64,000 nucleotides of DNA from Primula veris (Eukaryota > Streptophyta > Magnoliopsida > Ericales > Primulaceae), in the NCBI GenBank assembly GCA_963682055.1, contig OY821743.1, positions 35,884,702 to 35,948,701 on the forward strand. Direction: 5' to 3'. The position numbers and the translations under genes were made by a program. Shown piece by piece: positions 24,545-36,316 of the stretch (position 1 is the first letter of the stretch; every line of letters starts with the position of its first letter). The notes beneath the pieces were generated by a model that was given only the letters and a program-made list of their open reading frames with translations, was not told the origin of the DNA and did no database searches.

Positions 24545-26473
24545 ATGAGCCATGAAAATTATGACCTTAGTTTCCCGGACCAGCCAGTGGTGGACCAGTA
24601 CCTCCCGGTGTGGGCCATGCTCCCCGCCTTCCGGTCCAAACCCGCATTCATATGGGCCGAAGCCGACCCCGACCACCCAGCCCAACACCTTACTTACTCG
24701 GACCTCAACCGCTCGGCCGAAACTATTTCTACTAACCTACTTAATTCTGTACAAAAAGGAGACACGGTTGTTATCCTAAACCCGCCTGGCTTAGAACTTG
24801 TCGAGCTAATATTCGCTACTCAGCGGGCGGGTTTAGTTAGCATACCACTCCCCCAACCCGACCCGTATTTCCCCAAGAATTCCCATCACCATTTTGTTAG
24901 GGTCTTGTCACAAACTAAACCCAAAGCGGCTATAGCCAACTCCGATTTCATCAAACATATCCAAAACTATATAACAATGTCCCCCCCGAGCGACACTAAG
25001 CTACTCCTCTTGCTAAAAAGTCTGGTTTGGCTCTCAACCGATGAAATTAAAGGAAATAAAAAAATGGTTTTGAAAATGGAACGTTCGGGTTACAAAGGAT
25101 GTGGGCCCGATGATGTGTATTTGATTCAGTACACGTCAGGGGCTACCTCGATCCCTAAACCTATTAAAGTCTCTACAGGCTCGGCTGCTCATAATGTTAG
25201 AGCCGCAAGAAAATGTTACGATCTTCATCCTAATAGTGTTATCACTTCTTGGTTACCGCAATATCACGATTGCGGACTAATGTTTTTACTACTAACTATA
25301 GTATCAGGAGCTACTTGCGTGTTGACATCACCAAAATCTTTTATAAATAGGCCTAGGCTATGGCTTGAGCTTATAACAAAATATAAAGCAACTTGTACAC
25401 CCGTACCATCCTTTACATTGCCACTAGTCGTTAAGCGAGGTGGTGTAAGTAAAGGGACGTTTCCTATAAATCTTTCAAGCATGAAAAATTTGATACTAAT
25501 CAATGAGCCTATATATAAAGCGGTTGTCGATGAATTTGTCGAAGTTTTTAGTCCTTTAGGGCTAAACCCGAGTGCAATCTCTCCCTCTTACGGCCTAGCG
25601 GAGAATTGCACATTTGTTTCAACCGCATGGAAAGACAGTTTTGTTAATATTAATACTTTACCATGTTATAAAGAACTTTTACCGGTTGCAAGGCTTGGTT
25701 TGGACAATAATGATATGGACAATGAAATCGACATTGTGATCGTAAACGAAGAAACAAGCGAAGGAGTTAATGACGGGGTTGAAGGAGAGATTTGGATTTC
25801 TTCTCCTAGTAATGCCTTGGGCTACCTCGACCACCCTTCCCTTACACGAGAGACTTTTCAAAAAAGCATAAAAAATGTTACGGGTCGGGTATTTCTTAGA
25901 ACAGGTGACCGAGGTGTCGTTATAGGTCAAGAGAGGTATGTATTCATCATGGGACGGTGTTCGGATATTTTATCCCAAAACGGTATGGAAATACACCCTC
26001 ACTATGTCGAAACGACTATTTTTAAAAGATTTCCGAATTTTATAAGGGGAGGGTGTGTAGCCGCGTTTGAGATATCATCTAAAACAGCGATTGTTGCTGA
26101 AATGGTGAAAGGGGTGGCGGAAGTTCGGGTTTTGAGGGGCATTTGCGAAGGGATAAAAGAGATTGTTAAGAAGGAAAACGGGGTTGATATCGGGGTTGTG
26201 GTGCTAGTAAAAAGTGGTCATGTGCCAAAAACTACATCTGGTAAGATACAAAGGTGGCTAGCTAAACATAAGTTGTTGGAAGGGGAAATGAGTGTGATTA
26301 TGCAAATGCAGTTTGATGACCATAAAAATGAGTTTGTTAGTAATACTTTGGTTAAGAAAATAAATGAGTTTGAAGGGAAAGGGAGAAAAGTGGTCGATCA
26401 AGAAAAAAAAGGGGTTTATTTGTCACTTGTTTCAAAAGTTTCAACTAGTGTGCCTCTACATTCTTCTCTTTAG
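24545..26473 (+). CDS. Fatty-acyl-AMP-ligase-like adenylate-forming enzyme
   Basis: A 642-residue ANL-superfamily protein. Such enzymes activate a carboxylic acid with ATP to an acyl-adenylate; FAAL members pass the acyl group to a carrier protein rather than CoA. Motifs in order: ATP loop YTSGATSIPKP (196-206), the FAAL-like LPQYHDCGLM (237-246), SYGLAEN (348-354), RTGDRG (452-457), MGRCSDIL (469-476) and PKTTSGKIQR (561-570) with catalytic Lys567. The YHD block and overall order argue for FAAL over 4-coumarate-CoA ligase types. The loop is unusual: Ala200 replaces Ser and Pro206 replaces Gly in the normal SGSTSxPKG. No carrier or reductase domain follows; a 70-residue tail ends in SSL, only a weak peroxisomal-signal look-alike. 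No introns; AATAAA follows at 26581. Substrate unknown. Confidence 0.85.
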   Translation: MSHENYDLSFPDQPVVDQYLPVWAMLPAFRSKPAFIWAEADPDHPAQHLTYSDLNRSAETISTNLLNSVQKGDTVVILNPPGLELVELIFATQRAGLVSIPLPQPDPYFPKNSHHHFVRVLSQTKPKAAIANSDFIKHIQNYITMSPPSDTKLLLLLKSLVWLSTDEIKGNKKMVLKMERSGYKGCGPDDVYLIQYTSGATSIPKPIKVSTGSAAHNVRAARKCYDLHPNSVITSWLPQYHDCGLMFLLLTIVSGATCVLTSPKSFINRPRLWLELITKYKATCTPVPSFTLPLVVKRGGVSKGTFPINLSSMKNLILINEPIYKAVVDEFVEVFSPLGLNPSAISPSYGLAENCTFVSTAWKDSFVNINTLPCYKELLPVARLGLDNNDMDNEIDIVIVNEETSEGVNDGVEGEIWISSPSNALGYLDHPSLTRETFQKSIKNVTGRVFLRTGDRGVVIGQERYVFIMGRCSDILSQNGMEIHPHYVETTIFKRFPNFIRGGCVAAFEISSKTAIVAEMVKGVAEVRVLRGICEGIKEIVKKENGVDIGVVVLVKSGHVPKTTSGKIQRWLAKHKLLEGEMSVIMQMQFDDHKNEFVSNTLVKKINEFEGKGRKVVDQEKKGVYLSLVSKVSTSVPLHSSL

Positions 26474-26580
26474 GACCTTTAATAGTCAATTACTACTATT
26501 TACTACTGTTTTTCATATCAACTTATTGTGTTGTAATTAGTTTTGTGTGATCGATCAACTTGTTACAAGATGATCAGATG

Positions 26581-26586
26581 AATAAA
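26581..26586 (+). terminator. Polyadenylation signal of the FAAL-like gene
   Basis: AATAAA lies about 108 bp after the stop codon, preceded by TTGTGTTGTAATTAGTTTTG. This is a typical distance for a plant near-upstream poly(A) element. Confidence 0.5.
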
Positions 26587-26880
26587 AGTTCGTTTAAAAC
26601 TTTAAATTTGACTACGAAAAATAGTGGAAGAATCAAAATGATTCATTTAATCTTTTTTTCTTCATGTAAGTTTTTATATAAGAATTGTTTGGAAATACAT
26701 AAAGCTGTCGAAATCGAGACTCAAACTAACCCAATTTAGTTGTTCTCTTTCGCGTAAAACTGCAAAAAAAAAAATGATAAATAAAAATTTCTTATAAACT
26801 GTAAAGGGTAAAGGAAAAAACGAGAAAAATTAATTAAAGAAAAAAGTGGACCAAAATATATCCAGGGCTTAAAATAAAGC

Positions 26881-27091
26881 TACTGTAAAAAAAAAAAAAA
26901 AAAAAAAAAAAAACTCAAATAGCAACGGAATTAGTGACGGTATTTTTTGTTACGAGCTTATTAGCGACAGTTTTTGTGACGGATTTGTGACAGTTTAGTC
27001 AATTTGCAACAGATTTGTGATAACTTTTTAAATTAGCGACAGTCTTGTAACAGCTTTTGACTCTCACTAAATCAATAATTATTTTGTAATG
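26881..27091 (+). mobile_element. Small CACTA-like non-autonomous element, copy 1
   Basis: Shares with copies at 28007, 28833 and 51348 the core GACGGTATTTTTTGTTACGA, GCTTATTAGCGAC, TTTAGTCAATTT and TTTTGACTCTCACTAAAT. The left end carries an expanded A run (about 27 A), and both tips are mutated, so no target duplication is visible. Repeated TGACGG/GCGACAG motifs look like subterminal transposase-binding repeats. Confidence 0.7.
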
Positions 27092-27237
27092 ATAGTCCTG
27101 TTATCATTTTAGATTAGGTTACGATAGACTAACATGTGGCTGATATGAGGTTTTTTAAAGGGTTTTCAATAGAGGAAATATGTGACAGTATTATTGTAAG
27201 GAAGTTTAAAATAGGGCCTTTACGATAAGTATACGGA

Positions 27238-27386
27238 GGGGGAGCCAGACTATACAGTGGGTATAATTTGGAAAACTCTTATCTGTGTCATCGTTGGATC
27301 AACAGAGGGATCCACAGACTGTAAGTATCCAATGGTGATACATGAATAGTTTTCCAGACTATACCCACTGTATAGTCTGGCACCCC
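27238..27386. mobile_element. Foldback MITE
   Basis: The left arm includes GCCAGACTATACAGTGGGTA (27244-27263); the reverse complement of the right arm (27381 leftwards) begins with the same 20 bases. Complementarity continues imperfectly through GGAAAACT and TTGGATC to a short centre near 27306, so almost the whole 149 bp can fold into one hairpin. Outer tips are G-rich on the left and C-rich on the right. No coding content. Confidence 0.8.
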
Positions 27387-27811
27387 TTATCCCGATAGTA
27401 TATAGCTATTTAATTATTGACCAAACACAATCATGTCTTTATGGTGTTTTGATTCTTAATTAACAAAGAATTTATGTGTACAAGATTAGTATTCTGAATC
27501 ATCCATGTCATTAAAATTTAACATTTTGGTTAGATGAAACAAATGGTCTATTCATATTGCCAAATTGGTGAGATCAACTTAACCGCTACGAGAGTAACTC
27601 TTAGGAACAGTCATCTTATTTAACTTTATGAAACAGTCATCTTAATCATCGTTAAATTAAAAAATGGATGGTTAAATAATATTTTTCGATAACTAATTTA
27701 TTATTCTATTTTCAACAAATTAGAATTTGATAAATTAAAAACAAATTGTATAACACACTAAAAACTCAAATAAAAATATAAAACTCTACCATAAACTTAA
27801 ATATTAATCAA

Positions 27812-27937
27812 AAATTAATTTTTTTCATCTGACACTTTTTTATGCTAACGAGTTATGAACCAGTCATATAACCCGAATGTTCTTCGTCATTCCCCCACTA
27901 TTACTACTAAGTTTTCACAAAGTATTATATACACGTT
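27812..27937. repeat. 126-bp block duplicated at 30327-30459
   Basis: Shares CATCTGACACTTTTTTATGC, GTTATGAA, CAGTCATATA, CCCGAATGTTC and TATTATATACAC with 30327-30459, in the same order and direction. Part of a mosaic of duplicated pieces; its source is unclear. Confidence 0.75.
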
Positions 27938-28003
27938 AAAGGTCATTCTAAAAGGTTAAAGTTAAATGTGGGGATAATTAATAGGACCATATTCTCTCAT
28001 ATT

Positions 28004-28200
28004 AATTACTACAAAAAAAATACCCATAACGACGGGATTATTAACGGTATTTTTTGTTACGAGCTTATTAGCGACGGTTTTTGTGACGGATTTGTAACAG
28101 TTTAGTCAATTTACGACAGATTTGTGACAACTTTTTAAATTAGTGACAGATTTGTGACAACTTTTGACTCTCACTAAATTAAAAATTACTTTGACTGAAT
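28004..28200 (+). mobile_element. Small CACTA-like element, copy 2, with 3-bp target duplication
   Basis: The element (28007-28197, 191 bp) starts TACTACAAAAAAAA, one change from CACTACAAAA, and ends TTGACTG, degenerate against TTGTAGTG. It is flanked by AAT on both sides (28004-28006 and 28198-28200), matching the 3-bp duplication of CACTA transposons. Confidence 0.75.
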
Positions 28201-28832
28201 GTAAATAAGTAAAAATGCCACTGTTGAGAGAAAAACAAAGGAAGGAAAATCCAAAAATAAAATAAAAATGCTAATTAAATTAAATTGCGAAAAAATCGAT
28301 GAAATATACTATCACAATGTTTATAAAATTGATAGCCAGACAGATAATTGAGTCACAAATGTTCAGGATTTGCACGGCCTTTTGCTAGTAATTCAAGTAC
28401 CAAAGCACATGAGAATACACATAGAAACAATCTCCATTGCGTCAGATAATTATTAAGTATTATTTAGAATTTTGTTGTATATATTATAGAATTTATCTAC
28501 TTAGACTATTAGTAATTTATAGTAGCCACATAGATATATATATATATATATATATATTACATAATAACGTAACGGATTAGTTGGACCAATCATATTACTA
28601 AATAATTTTTTATTTTTTTATCACAATAAAAATGAATAATTCATTTAGTCCATCACATCATCGGGTAATATTTTTGGATAAATATCATTTTTCCGTTATT
28701 ACATTTGGTGCTCATAAGTATTCATTATTTTAAGATATACTCATACTAAAAGTCCTAAGTTATTCATTTTCAAATGATAATTTACACAAAACTATACTTT
28801 ATGTACTTAATGATGTGATAATACAGTAGCAG

Positions 28833-29030
28833 TACATTATAAAAAAAAAATACCCAAATAACGACAGGATTAATGACGGTATTTTTTGTTACGAGCTTAT
28901 TAGCGACGGTTTTTGTGACGGCTTTGCGACAATTTAGTCAATTTGCGACAGATTTATGACAACTTTTTAAATTAGCGACAGACTTGTGACAATTTTTGAC
29001 TCTCACTAAATCAAACATTATCTTGTAGTG
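28833..29030 (+). mobile_element. Small CACTA-like element, copy 3
   Basis: Same core as copies 1, 2 and 4, ending in TCTTGTAGTG. Likely flanked by CAG (28830-28832 and 29031-29033). The left tip is rearranged. Confidence 0.7.
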
Positions 29031-30212
29031 CAGTATCATAAGTTTGAATCATTGACTTTCGAAAAAATAATTCATTTTTTTTTTTTTTTGTAAACTAGAT
29101 TATGCAAATATTGTTTTGTGTTTGTTACCACATTCAGCAGGACATAGGACTCACATGCACAACATGTTCAGATTTAATTAATGCAAAATTTGGGTTATGC
29201 TTATAATAGAAAGGGTTTAAATATAAAACATGCTTAAAATGGTGGTTAGTTTTAGAAAGTGAAAAAAGTGGGGATTGGGAATCAAATCTGAGGAAAATCA
29301 GTGAGTTTTGCACCAAAAATGGAGAGTCAACAAAATGGTGAAAAGTACTGAGTACGTGATAAAAGAACACCAAACGATAAGAAAGACAGATACATATATA
29401 CGCAAATCAATAATTAAGGGACTTAGTTTTTACTACTTCAACACCCCCCCTATAAAAATCTATTTTCTCTCTTTGCTCCCTTCTTTCATGGTGACTTAGG
29501 ATTTCGGGACTTTTCAATTAGCGTTAACGATTGATGAACATGTACGATGTACGTGTAATTTATGACATTCGTTTTGTTGGTAAATTATGACTCGAGAACA
29601 TCATTAGCTTGGGAGACGGTAGATCTGAGGTTTTGCTTGCATTTTTTTTTTTTAGAACAATCTATCTGCCACATGATAATTTTACGAGATGATTAGCATG
29701 TTTAAATTTTCTATGAATCGGGTGGTTGGTTTTGTTATGACTTTATCATGTTAGATCAAGAGGTGCTATTCCGATGATCGGGTCAAATTAGCTTTGTTCG
29801 GAAACTTATCTTGTGAATATGGTCTGATTTCACACGTTAGGAACTCGGATGTATTTGTAAACAAAAAAAATCATAAAGTGTTCAAAAAGACCACTCATCG
29901 ATAAATTTCAAATTAAATTCAAAATTCAATATAATTTATACTTTTTAAGAGCATACAAATTTCAGCTTTCATAAAATTGCATCAGAACGGCTTAAGTTAC
30001 GCATAAGCAAATTTACGTGGCATTTATGTTACAATAAATTGCATAAATGTACGGTATTTCTTAAGGTTCATCCTCGTACAAACTCATTACACAAATAAAT
30101 GCAAAAACAAAAACAAAAACAATAGTTATTTTCAAAGCGATAAACGGTCTATCAAAAAAACTAAGCCTATGTATAAAAGTATTTGGCATGAACGTGGAGT
30201 ACACAAGTCCGT

Positions 30213-30575
30213 TGCTAATGGACCGACTCATTACACGTTTAGGAACTCAAGACGTACCTCAATTGTCATTCCGGCAATGAACAACTCGATTCAATCTGAT
30301 CCACATACATAAGGAAGTAAAACATTAAAAAATTTAATTTTTTTTATGCATCTGACACTTTTTTATGCTAACTGGTTATGAATCAGTCATATAGCCCGAA
30401 TGTTCCTTGTCATTCCCCACTAAGTACTACTAGGTTTTCACAAAATATTATATACACATTGCTAACGGTCCGACTCATTACACGTTTAGGAACTCAAGAC
30501 GTACCTCAATTGTCATTCCGACAATGAACAACTCGATTCAATCCGATTCACATACATAAGGAAGTAAAACAATAA
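30213..30575. repeat. Direct repeat of a 115-bp unit flanking a duplicated block
   Basis: Units at 30213-30327 and 30461-30575 share CATTACACGTTTAGGAACTC, AAGACGTACCTCAATTGTCA and AACAACTCGATTCAATC almost exactly. Between them lies the block also found at 27812-27937. The arrangement unit-block-unit looks like a local segmental duplication. Confidence 0.8.
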
Positions 30576-32311
30576 AAATTCTAAATTGAAGGGGGGTGTG
30601 AAATTGAAGAAAATAAAATAAAATAAAAAGTAAGGGGGAAAAAAAGGTGTAAATAGAAAGGGGGGTTGAGTGATGATCAGTGATGGGACCATAAAAATGG
30701 CAGGGCGTGGGAAGGGACGGAACATGACTTTGTCGGTTGTTACTAATCCTACCCCTTCCACTTTATCTCTATTACCTTATTAGTATTTACAACAATATTC
30801 CCATTATTTTTACTAGGTTTATTTTGGTTCTACTTCTTTCAACTAAATACATTCATTTATACGGTAACTTGTTACCACGAGAGTAACTTGGTACGTCCTA
30901 AAACTGGCTACATTACCCTCTATATTGAGAAAATTCCCAAGTTTTTATATGTAATTTGTTGAAAATTTGACGATTATATCTTTTCAGCATCTCTGGTAAT
31001 TAAAAATATATATAAACATACAATTCAACCTGACCCACCTTCAAATCTTAGTTCCGCCACTCTTTATTACACACGCTGTGTATGTAGAGTTTTTCCTCTT
31101 TAACACCGGGTTTTACTTTAGAGGATTTGTGGACGTCCTGATGCGATACCAGCTAAGCGTTTTGACAATAATACATTTCCACTTAGCATATGCAGCTAGA
31201 AGGTCCGTGAAAATATTAAATAAGCGCAGCCGATAAAGAGACGATTGACTTTTACAAACCACAGTAGATCGAGCTTGCGATCACGTGTCATAATTCATAA
31301 ACATCATTTTGCTTAAACCAAATTAACTTGTAAGTATTGTAAGAAATATAAATAACCTTCTAAACTTTATCACAAAGAAGGCCTTAAAACTATCTTTAAC
31401 ATGCCACTAAAGCAACCATCGATATATCATAAACAAATGGGACTTTGTATACCTATCATTTTCATTAGATAATTGGTACTAGGAATGCTATCCTAAATGA
31501 CTACAAATATATAAGCTTGACTTATGTTAAGTGTATATGATACATAGAGGTGTAAAATAAACCTTTATAGCCTTTAATGTTTGAGTTCTCAAGGTTTCTT
31601 ATATCATATCTCAATGACGGAACCAGAATTGTGAAATGAGTGGGCTGATTTTCTATAATAAAAAAATTATACCTTATATGAAGTTATTTTACGGAATGTG
31701 AGGTCTGAAACACTAAAAATTAAAGGTTTTGATCAAAACAAATAGAAAAAATCTATTTTTTCATCAATATTTTTCTATTTTTTAAATAAAAAAAATTAAA
31801 GGTTATAATTGCAGTCCCAGACTGTCCCTACCTAGTTACTTCTCTGATCGATTATGTTTGACATTTTGCTCAATTCTTGTACTGTTGATCACATTCTCAA
31901 AACCTTATAAACAACCATTATTTGAACAAAAAATAGAAGGGGCAAATATAATCTTGATAAAAAAGTATAAGTATTATTATTGCAAATAAGACATATCCTT
32001 CCATTCTTTAGCTTCTCCTCAAGCAACCAAGCTGTCTCTTGTTGGATTATTTTGTTGGTTGCACTGAAGCACTTCACCACCCTATCTCTCTCTCTTTATA
32101 TATATATATATATATAAATGTATGTTTAGACATTGTACAAAATATAATATTCACTCAAAGCAGTTAGAGAGTTAGTGTGTTATATCTAAGTTCTGAAGAT
32201 ATTCCTGTTACACTTATTTTATCTACTTCACACTTTTTCAAGGTACCTCTATCCTTCAAAAATACCCCTTTTAATTTTACCTTGTTTACTACTAATATAA
32301 CATTACTTCTT

Positions 32312-32434
32312 CTTTTTTTATAATTAGTAACCTTCCTTTGGAGGTAAACCTGCTTCGCAGGCGCCAGGGTTCGAACCCTGGTGGTGAGCGTAGTATACTC
32401 GGGTACCAAACATTTGGACCAGCCACTTTTGCTC
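32312..32434 (-). mobile_element. SINE-like element related to the one at 7021
   Basis: On the minus strand it runs from GAGCAAAAGTGGCTGGTC through CCCGAGTATACTACGCTCAC and a B-box-like GGGTTCGAACCC to an A-rich end near 32312. CCGAGTATA, CGCTCACC and AGGGTTCGAAC are shared with the SINE at 7021-7150. No clear target duplication, so this is an older or truncated copy. Confidence 0.6.
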
Positions 32435-33621
32435 AGCCTGGCTTACTTGTTACTAGTTTGCTGGTACTTGTTTGCTTAAGATAAACACACTAAAATAGTG
32501 TTTAAGAACTTGTTAATTTTTTCCTAGAAGATCTAGAATTTTTAGCAGGATGAAACAGTGGAGAAACCAGGCTAAAAATGACATTTTTTTTTATCGATTT
32601 TAGCCTTTCATCACAACCATAATTACGAAAATAACTTTTCTAGTTCCGTTACTGTTCTTTATTATAGACAAGTAGCAAAAACAAAATTTAACAAATATGG
32701 GGTTTAAGGTTATCATGCACCAACATTGTAATATCAGACTTGTCAGTGTACTTAACTGATGCAAATATATTAATGATGCATTTGGTGTTCATTTTAAAAG
32801 CTCATAGTTTTGTTTTAAGATTTAGAAGTTTTAGAATTTGAAGCAAGATGAACAATTTTTTTCTTGTGCATTTAAATTTGTTACTATGCTGTCTAAAATT
32901 TAATACATAGGGGGGAAAAGACAAATATTTCCATACCAAATTGTTTTGAGGAATTCTAAGCATTCTAATCATAATTGTGGTTTTATCTCTTGCTTGATCT
33001 CAGCCTTTCAATTTGCAAATTCTGGCGTAAGAAGCGACGGTCTTTATTTCGATTAGCATAGTTTCATGTGAATGGAAATGATTAAGACTAGTGTAGATAT
33101 ATACTTACTTTTCCATATTTATGTCCATCTAAATTTTGTGAATTTTGTGAATTTGATGTATTTTTAAAGAAGAAAAATAAAAATGCATGAGCTACAAACT
33201 TATGGAAGTTCTTTAACATCGTAAATACATTCGATGATGCTCCCATGACTATTAATTGGTACATGCAGGTGTTTTTTTGTTAATCTTTTAAGCTCAAATG
33301 TTTTGAATTGTTGGATCAACATAATGTTGAGTTTTCCTTGATTTTAGAACTGTTTACTGACTGAATAAAAAAGAAGCTTAATTTCATAGAACTTACAAAA
33401 AAACAAGCCCATCATTCATGTATCTAGTATATGATTGCCGGAATCTGTGCAACGTAAACATTCACTGATTATAATCCTTAGCATTACCTTTAGATTTTTG
33501 CTAATAAGCATTGTTTGCCTAGAATGTGTAATCTACTAATCTTGATTAAAATTAAAAAGTGATTTACTAATCTGTATATCGCTATGCATATTTCCGGGTT
33601 GGTTAGAGGAAAGACAGAACT

Positions 33622-35345
33622 ATGGAAATGAAGAGCGAAGAAGGCGCTTTAGTATCAACCCCCACCTTCCGAGAACCCTCTTTCAAGCCCGTATCCATCT
33701 CAGCTGCCCCTATCCGGTGCGCTCCGGTCCGCTACCGCGAATGCCTAAGGAACCATGCCGCCGCCACTGGCGGGAACGTCCTAGATGGTTGCGGTGAGTT
33801 CATGCCAGGTGGCGCGGAGGGCACGTTTAGTGCCCTCCAGTGCGCCGCGTGCTCATGCCACCGCAACTTCCACAGGAAGGAGCTTCCTGGGGGCGGCAGA
33901 GGGGGTGGGGGAGACCTCTTTGCTCCCCCTCTCCTGCAGCTGCCTCCGCCTCCTCTCAGACAGGGCGGAGGACACTGGATGTCGTCGTTCAGACAGATGA
34001 CATTCGGGTCTGGCGGCGGCGGTGCAGGGTCGGATTCTTCAAGCGAGGAGATGAACTTTGAGGTGGCAACGGGTGGGGGGATGGTGGTGCCTCCGGTTCC
34101 GCCTTATGTGATGTCGAAGAAGAGACATAGGACTAAGTTTACGCAGGATCAGAAGATGAAGATGCTCGAGTACGCGGAGAAGGTTGGGTGGAGAATCCCG
34201 AGGGAGGATGACGTGGACGTCCAGAGGTTTTTCAGTATTTTAATATACTTCTTGGTGTTATTATTGTTGTTACAATTTTCTTTTGCTGAAAACAGCCTAA
34301 GATAGCAGCATGTAAGGTTTCGACTTCTTATAAAAAAACTAGGTTTGTTAAAACTTATCAAGCATAAAACTTGGCATTCTATGATTTTGCAAAAAAAAAA
34401 AAACTGAAGTCACTATTAGGCTTGTTTTGTTAGAGCTTTCAAGTATATAACTTTGGCATTTTAAGATTCTGGGGAAAAAAACTGGATTCACTATTAAGCT
34501 TGTTTGTTACAGGTTTAAAGCATATAATATCTTGGCCTTTTATGATTATGTAAAAGCAGCTGGTTTCACTGTTAGTTTTGTCTGCCACAAGTTTTCAAGA
34601 ATATTACTTGGCATATTATGGTTTTGAAAAAGAAAAATTCTCTATTGGGCTTGATGGTTACAAATTTTGAAGAAAAAAAAAAAGCTGGATTCATCTATAG
34701 TTAAAACTTAACTCTTGAATCCTCCATAAACTCGTGTTTGAACGCTAGCTGGGGGTTTAGGCTCTGACTGGTTTTCATAATTGAGGTTAAACAATTTTTT
34801 CTTGTTTTGCCAAAAAGATGAAAGAAGCGTAAAATTTACTTTCTGAAATGGTTTTTTTTCTGCCTTTTATTCTTAAAGTTTTGCTATTAAATGGATACAC
34901 TTCAAGCATAAAAGTAACTTCTTGTATGTATAAATAATGAAAGCATATTTAATTCTTGTGGCCTGACAGGCCGCTAGCATTTGTGTTTCTCGTCTAAAAA
35001 ATCGACCTTATACCTTAAGATCTCAGTTTTATTACATGGTTTTTTCGAGTTATGTGTTTTCTTGCCTATTAATGCCTAACACGATTCTAATGAATTGCGC
35101 AATTTTTAATGCTAAACTTATGAACACGTTTAGGTACTTGTTGATATCCCTTAGTAAAGCTATTGCGAAGAAGCTGTAGGTATACGCTTCGGCTTTTTGT
35201 AGTATCAGTGTATGATAAATTATCTGAATATATGTTATTCTGATACAGATTTTGTGCTGAGGTCGGGGTGAAGAGGCAAGTTTTCAAGGTGTGGATGCAC
35301 AATAACAAGAGCAACACTAAGAAGCAAATCCAAGAGGAGCCTTGA
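33622..35345 (+). CDS. Zinc-finger homeodomain (ZHD) transcription factor, two exons
   Basis: Exons 33622-34226 and 35249-35345 join (AG|GT...AG|A) into 233 codons plus TGA. The N-terminal ZF-HD dimerisation finger spans about 38-87, with conserved Cys41, His45, Cys57, Cys74, Cys77, Cys79, His80 and His84. A Gly/Pro-rich linker (88-165) leads to an atypical homeodomain from [10 protein letters not shown] (166) to [13 protein letters not shown] in exon 2, which carries the recognition helix. ZHD proteins are plant-specific nuclear DNA-binding dimers. The 1,022-bp intron splits the homeodomain after Arg202; Arabidopsis relatives are, as I recall, mostly intronless. Without splicing the frame runs to 34305 and replaces the recognition helix with a hydrophobic tail, so the two-exon model is preferred. 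Exon 1 is much more GC-rich than its surroundings. Confidence 0.93.
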
Positions 35346-36316
35346 GTATTGTTTGTTTAGTACTTATTTCTTTAATTGTTTAGGTGTTATTTGAATGGGT
35401 ATTTTGTATAGATCATAAAATCAGTTTAAGGTTAGGAAGGAGTAAGGACTAATTACAGAGAATGTTCTGTTCTAATGCATGTGTTTGGATTTACTCGCCT
35501 CGTTCCGTACAATTTAACTTATTTAATGTTATTCGTCGTGTTGTTTCTACTGCAATCTCTCAATGAGTTTGGTTTTTTTCATTTGTGAGTTGTGCTACTG
35601 CAATCGGCTAAAATTCACAGGTATCACGATCTAGCTTAGGTTGACCGTGTGATATGCACAGAAATATTAGAAACAAGTTTCGTGTTTTGTGCATTTATAC
35701 AGTCCGTGTGACTCTGGATATTTCACATCTATATGCACAAAAGCACTATACGAAAGGTTGCTTAGTATGACTCGGTCTTCGTCTATCTTAGCTATGGTCA
35801 CCTAAAAAAGCGTGACAAATTGAGACACGTAAAATGTCTTTCGGTGTGCTATGTGATAATAGTCGATATTGCGTGTTACTCTATGGCATAGTTCAAAATC
35901 TAAAACGCTGAATCTTGGTTACATTACTGCAATGGTGTGTGAGCTTATGCAACGCTTAATGAACAACTTTTATAATTACGAGAGTTGCGATCTTTGCCAT
36001 TATTATCGCTACCGAGCAATCATCATACGGTGAATAAATACCATACGCCATTTGGCATTAACGAAGAACGGACCGAAGGGTAACATACAATACTGTAGAT
36101 ATCAATGTTTATCAATAATAACCACATACCATATAGTATAATGAAAAAAATACACATTAACAAATGTAAATAACATCTTTTAGTAATTTCTCAATAATTG
36201 TTTACATCTACAGATGTAACTAGACATTGGCATTTGGAATTCGGGATCAAGGCACATAACATGCTAATTAAATTCTTATCTCACATTCAATTCACAATTA
36301 TCATATGCAAATCAGG
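35346..36316. other. Spacer downstream of the ZHD gene
   Basis: It includes the ZHD 3' UTR. I see no gene, RNA or clear repeat here; sequence is AT-rich without long open frames. Confidence 0.5.

Larger units (their letters stand above)
26587..33621. other. Repeat-rich spacer between the FAAL-like gene and the ZHD gene
   Basis: About 7 kb with no recognisable coding gene. It holds three small CACTA-like elements, a foldback MITE (27238-27386), blocks duplicated between 27812-27937 and 30213-30575, fragments of the family also present in transporter intron 1 (31615-31845, 32560-32660), TA microsatellites (about 28536-28558 and 32096-32116) and a SINE-like element (32312-32434). The last kilobase before 33622 shows no clear repeat and probably includes the ZHD promoter. 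Confidence 0.6.

Noticed and set aside
2064..26473. A fatty-acid gene cluster formed by KCS and the FAAL-like gene
   Set aside because: They are 21 kb apart with a sugar transporter and repeats between them; nothing in the sequence shows co-regulation.
34227..34305. The single-exon ZHD frame ending at 34305 as the main product
   Set aside because: It lacks the recognition helix, while a GT-AG intron to 35249 restores the complete homeodomain.
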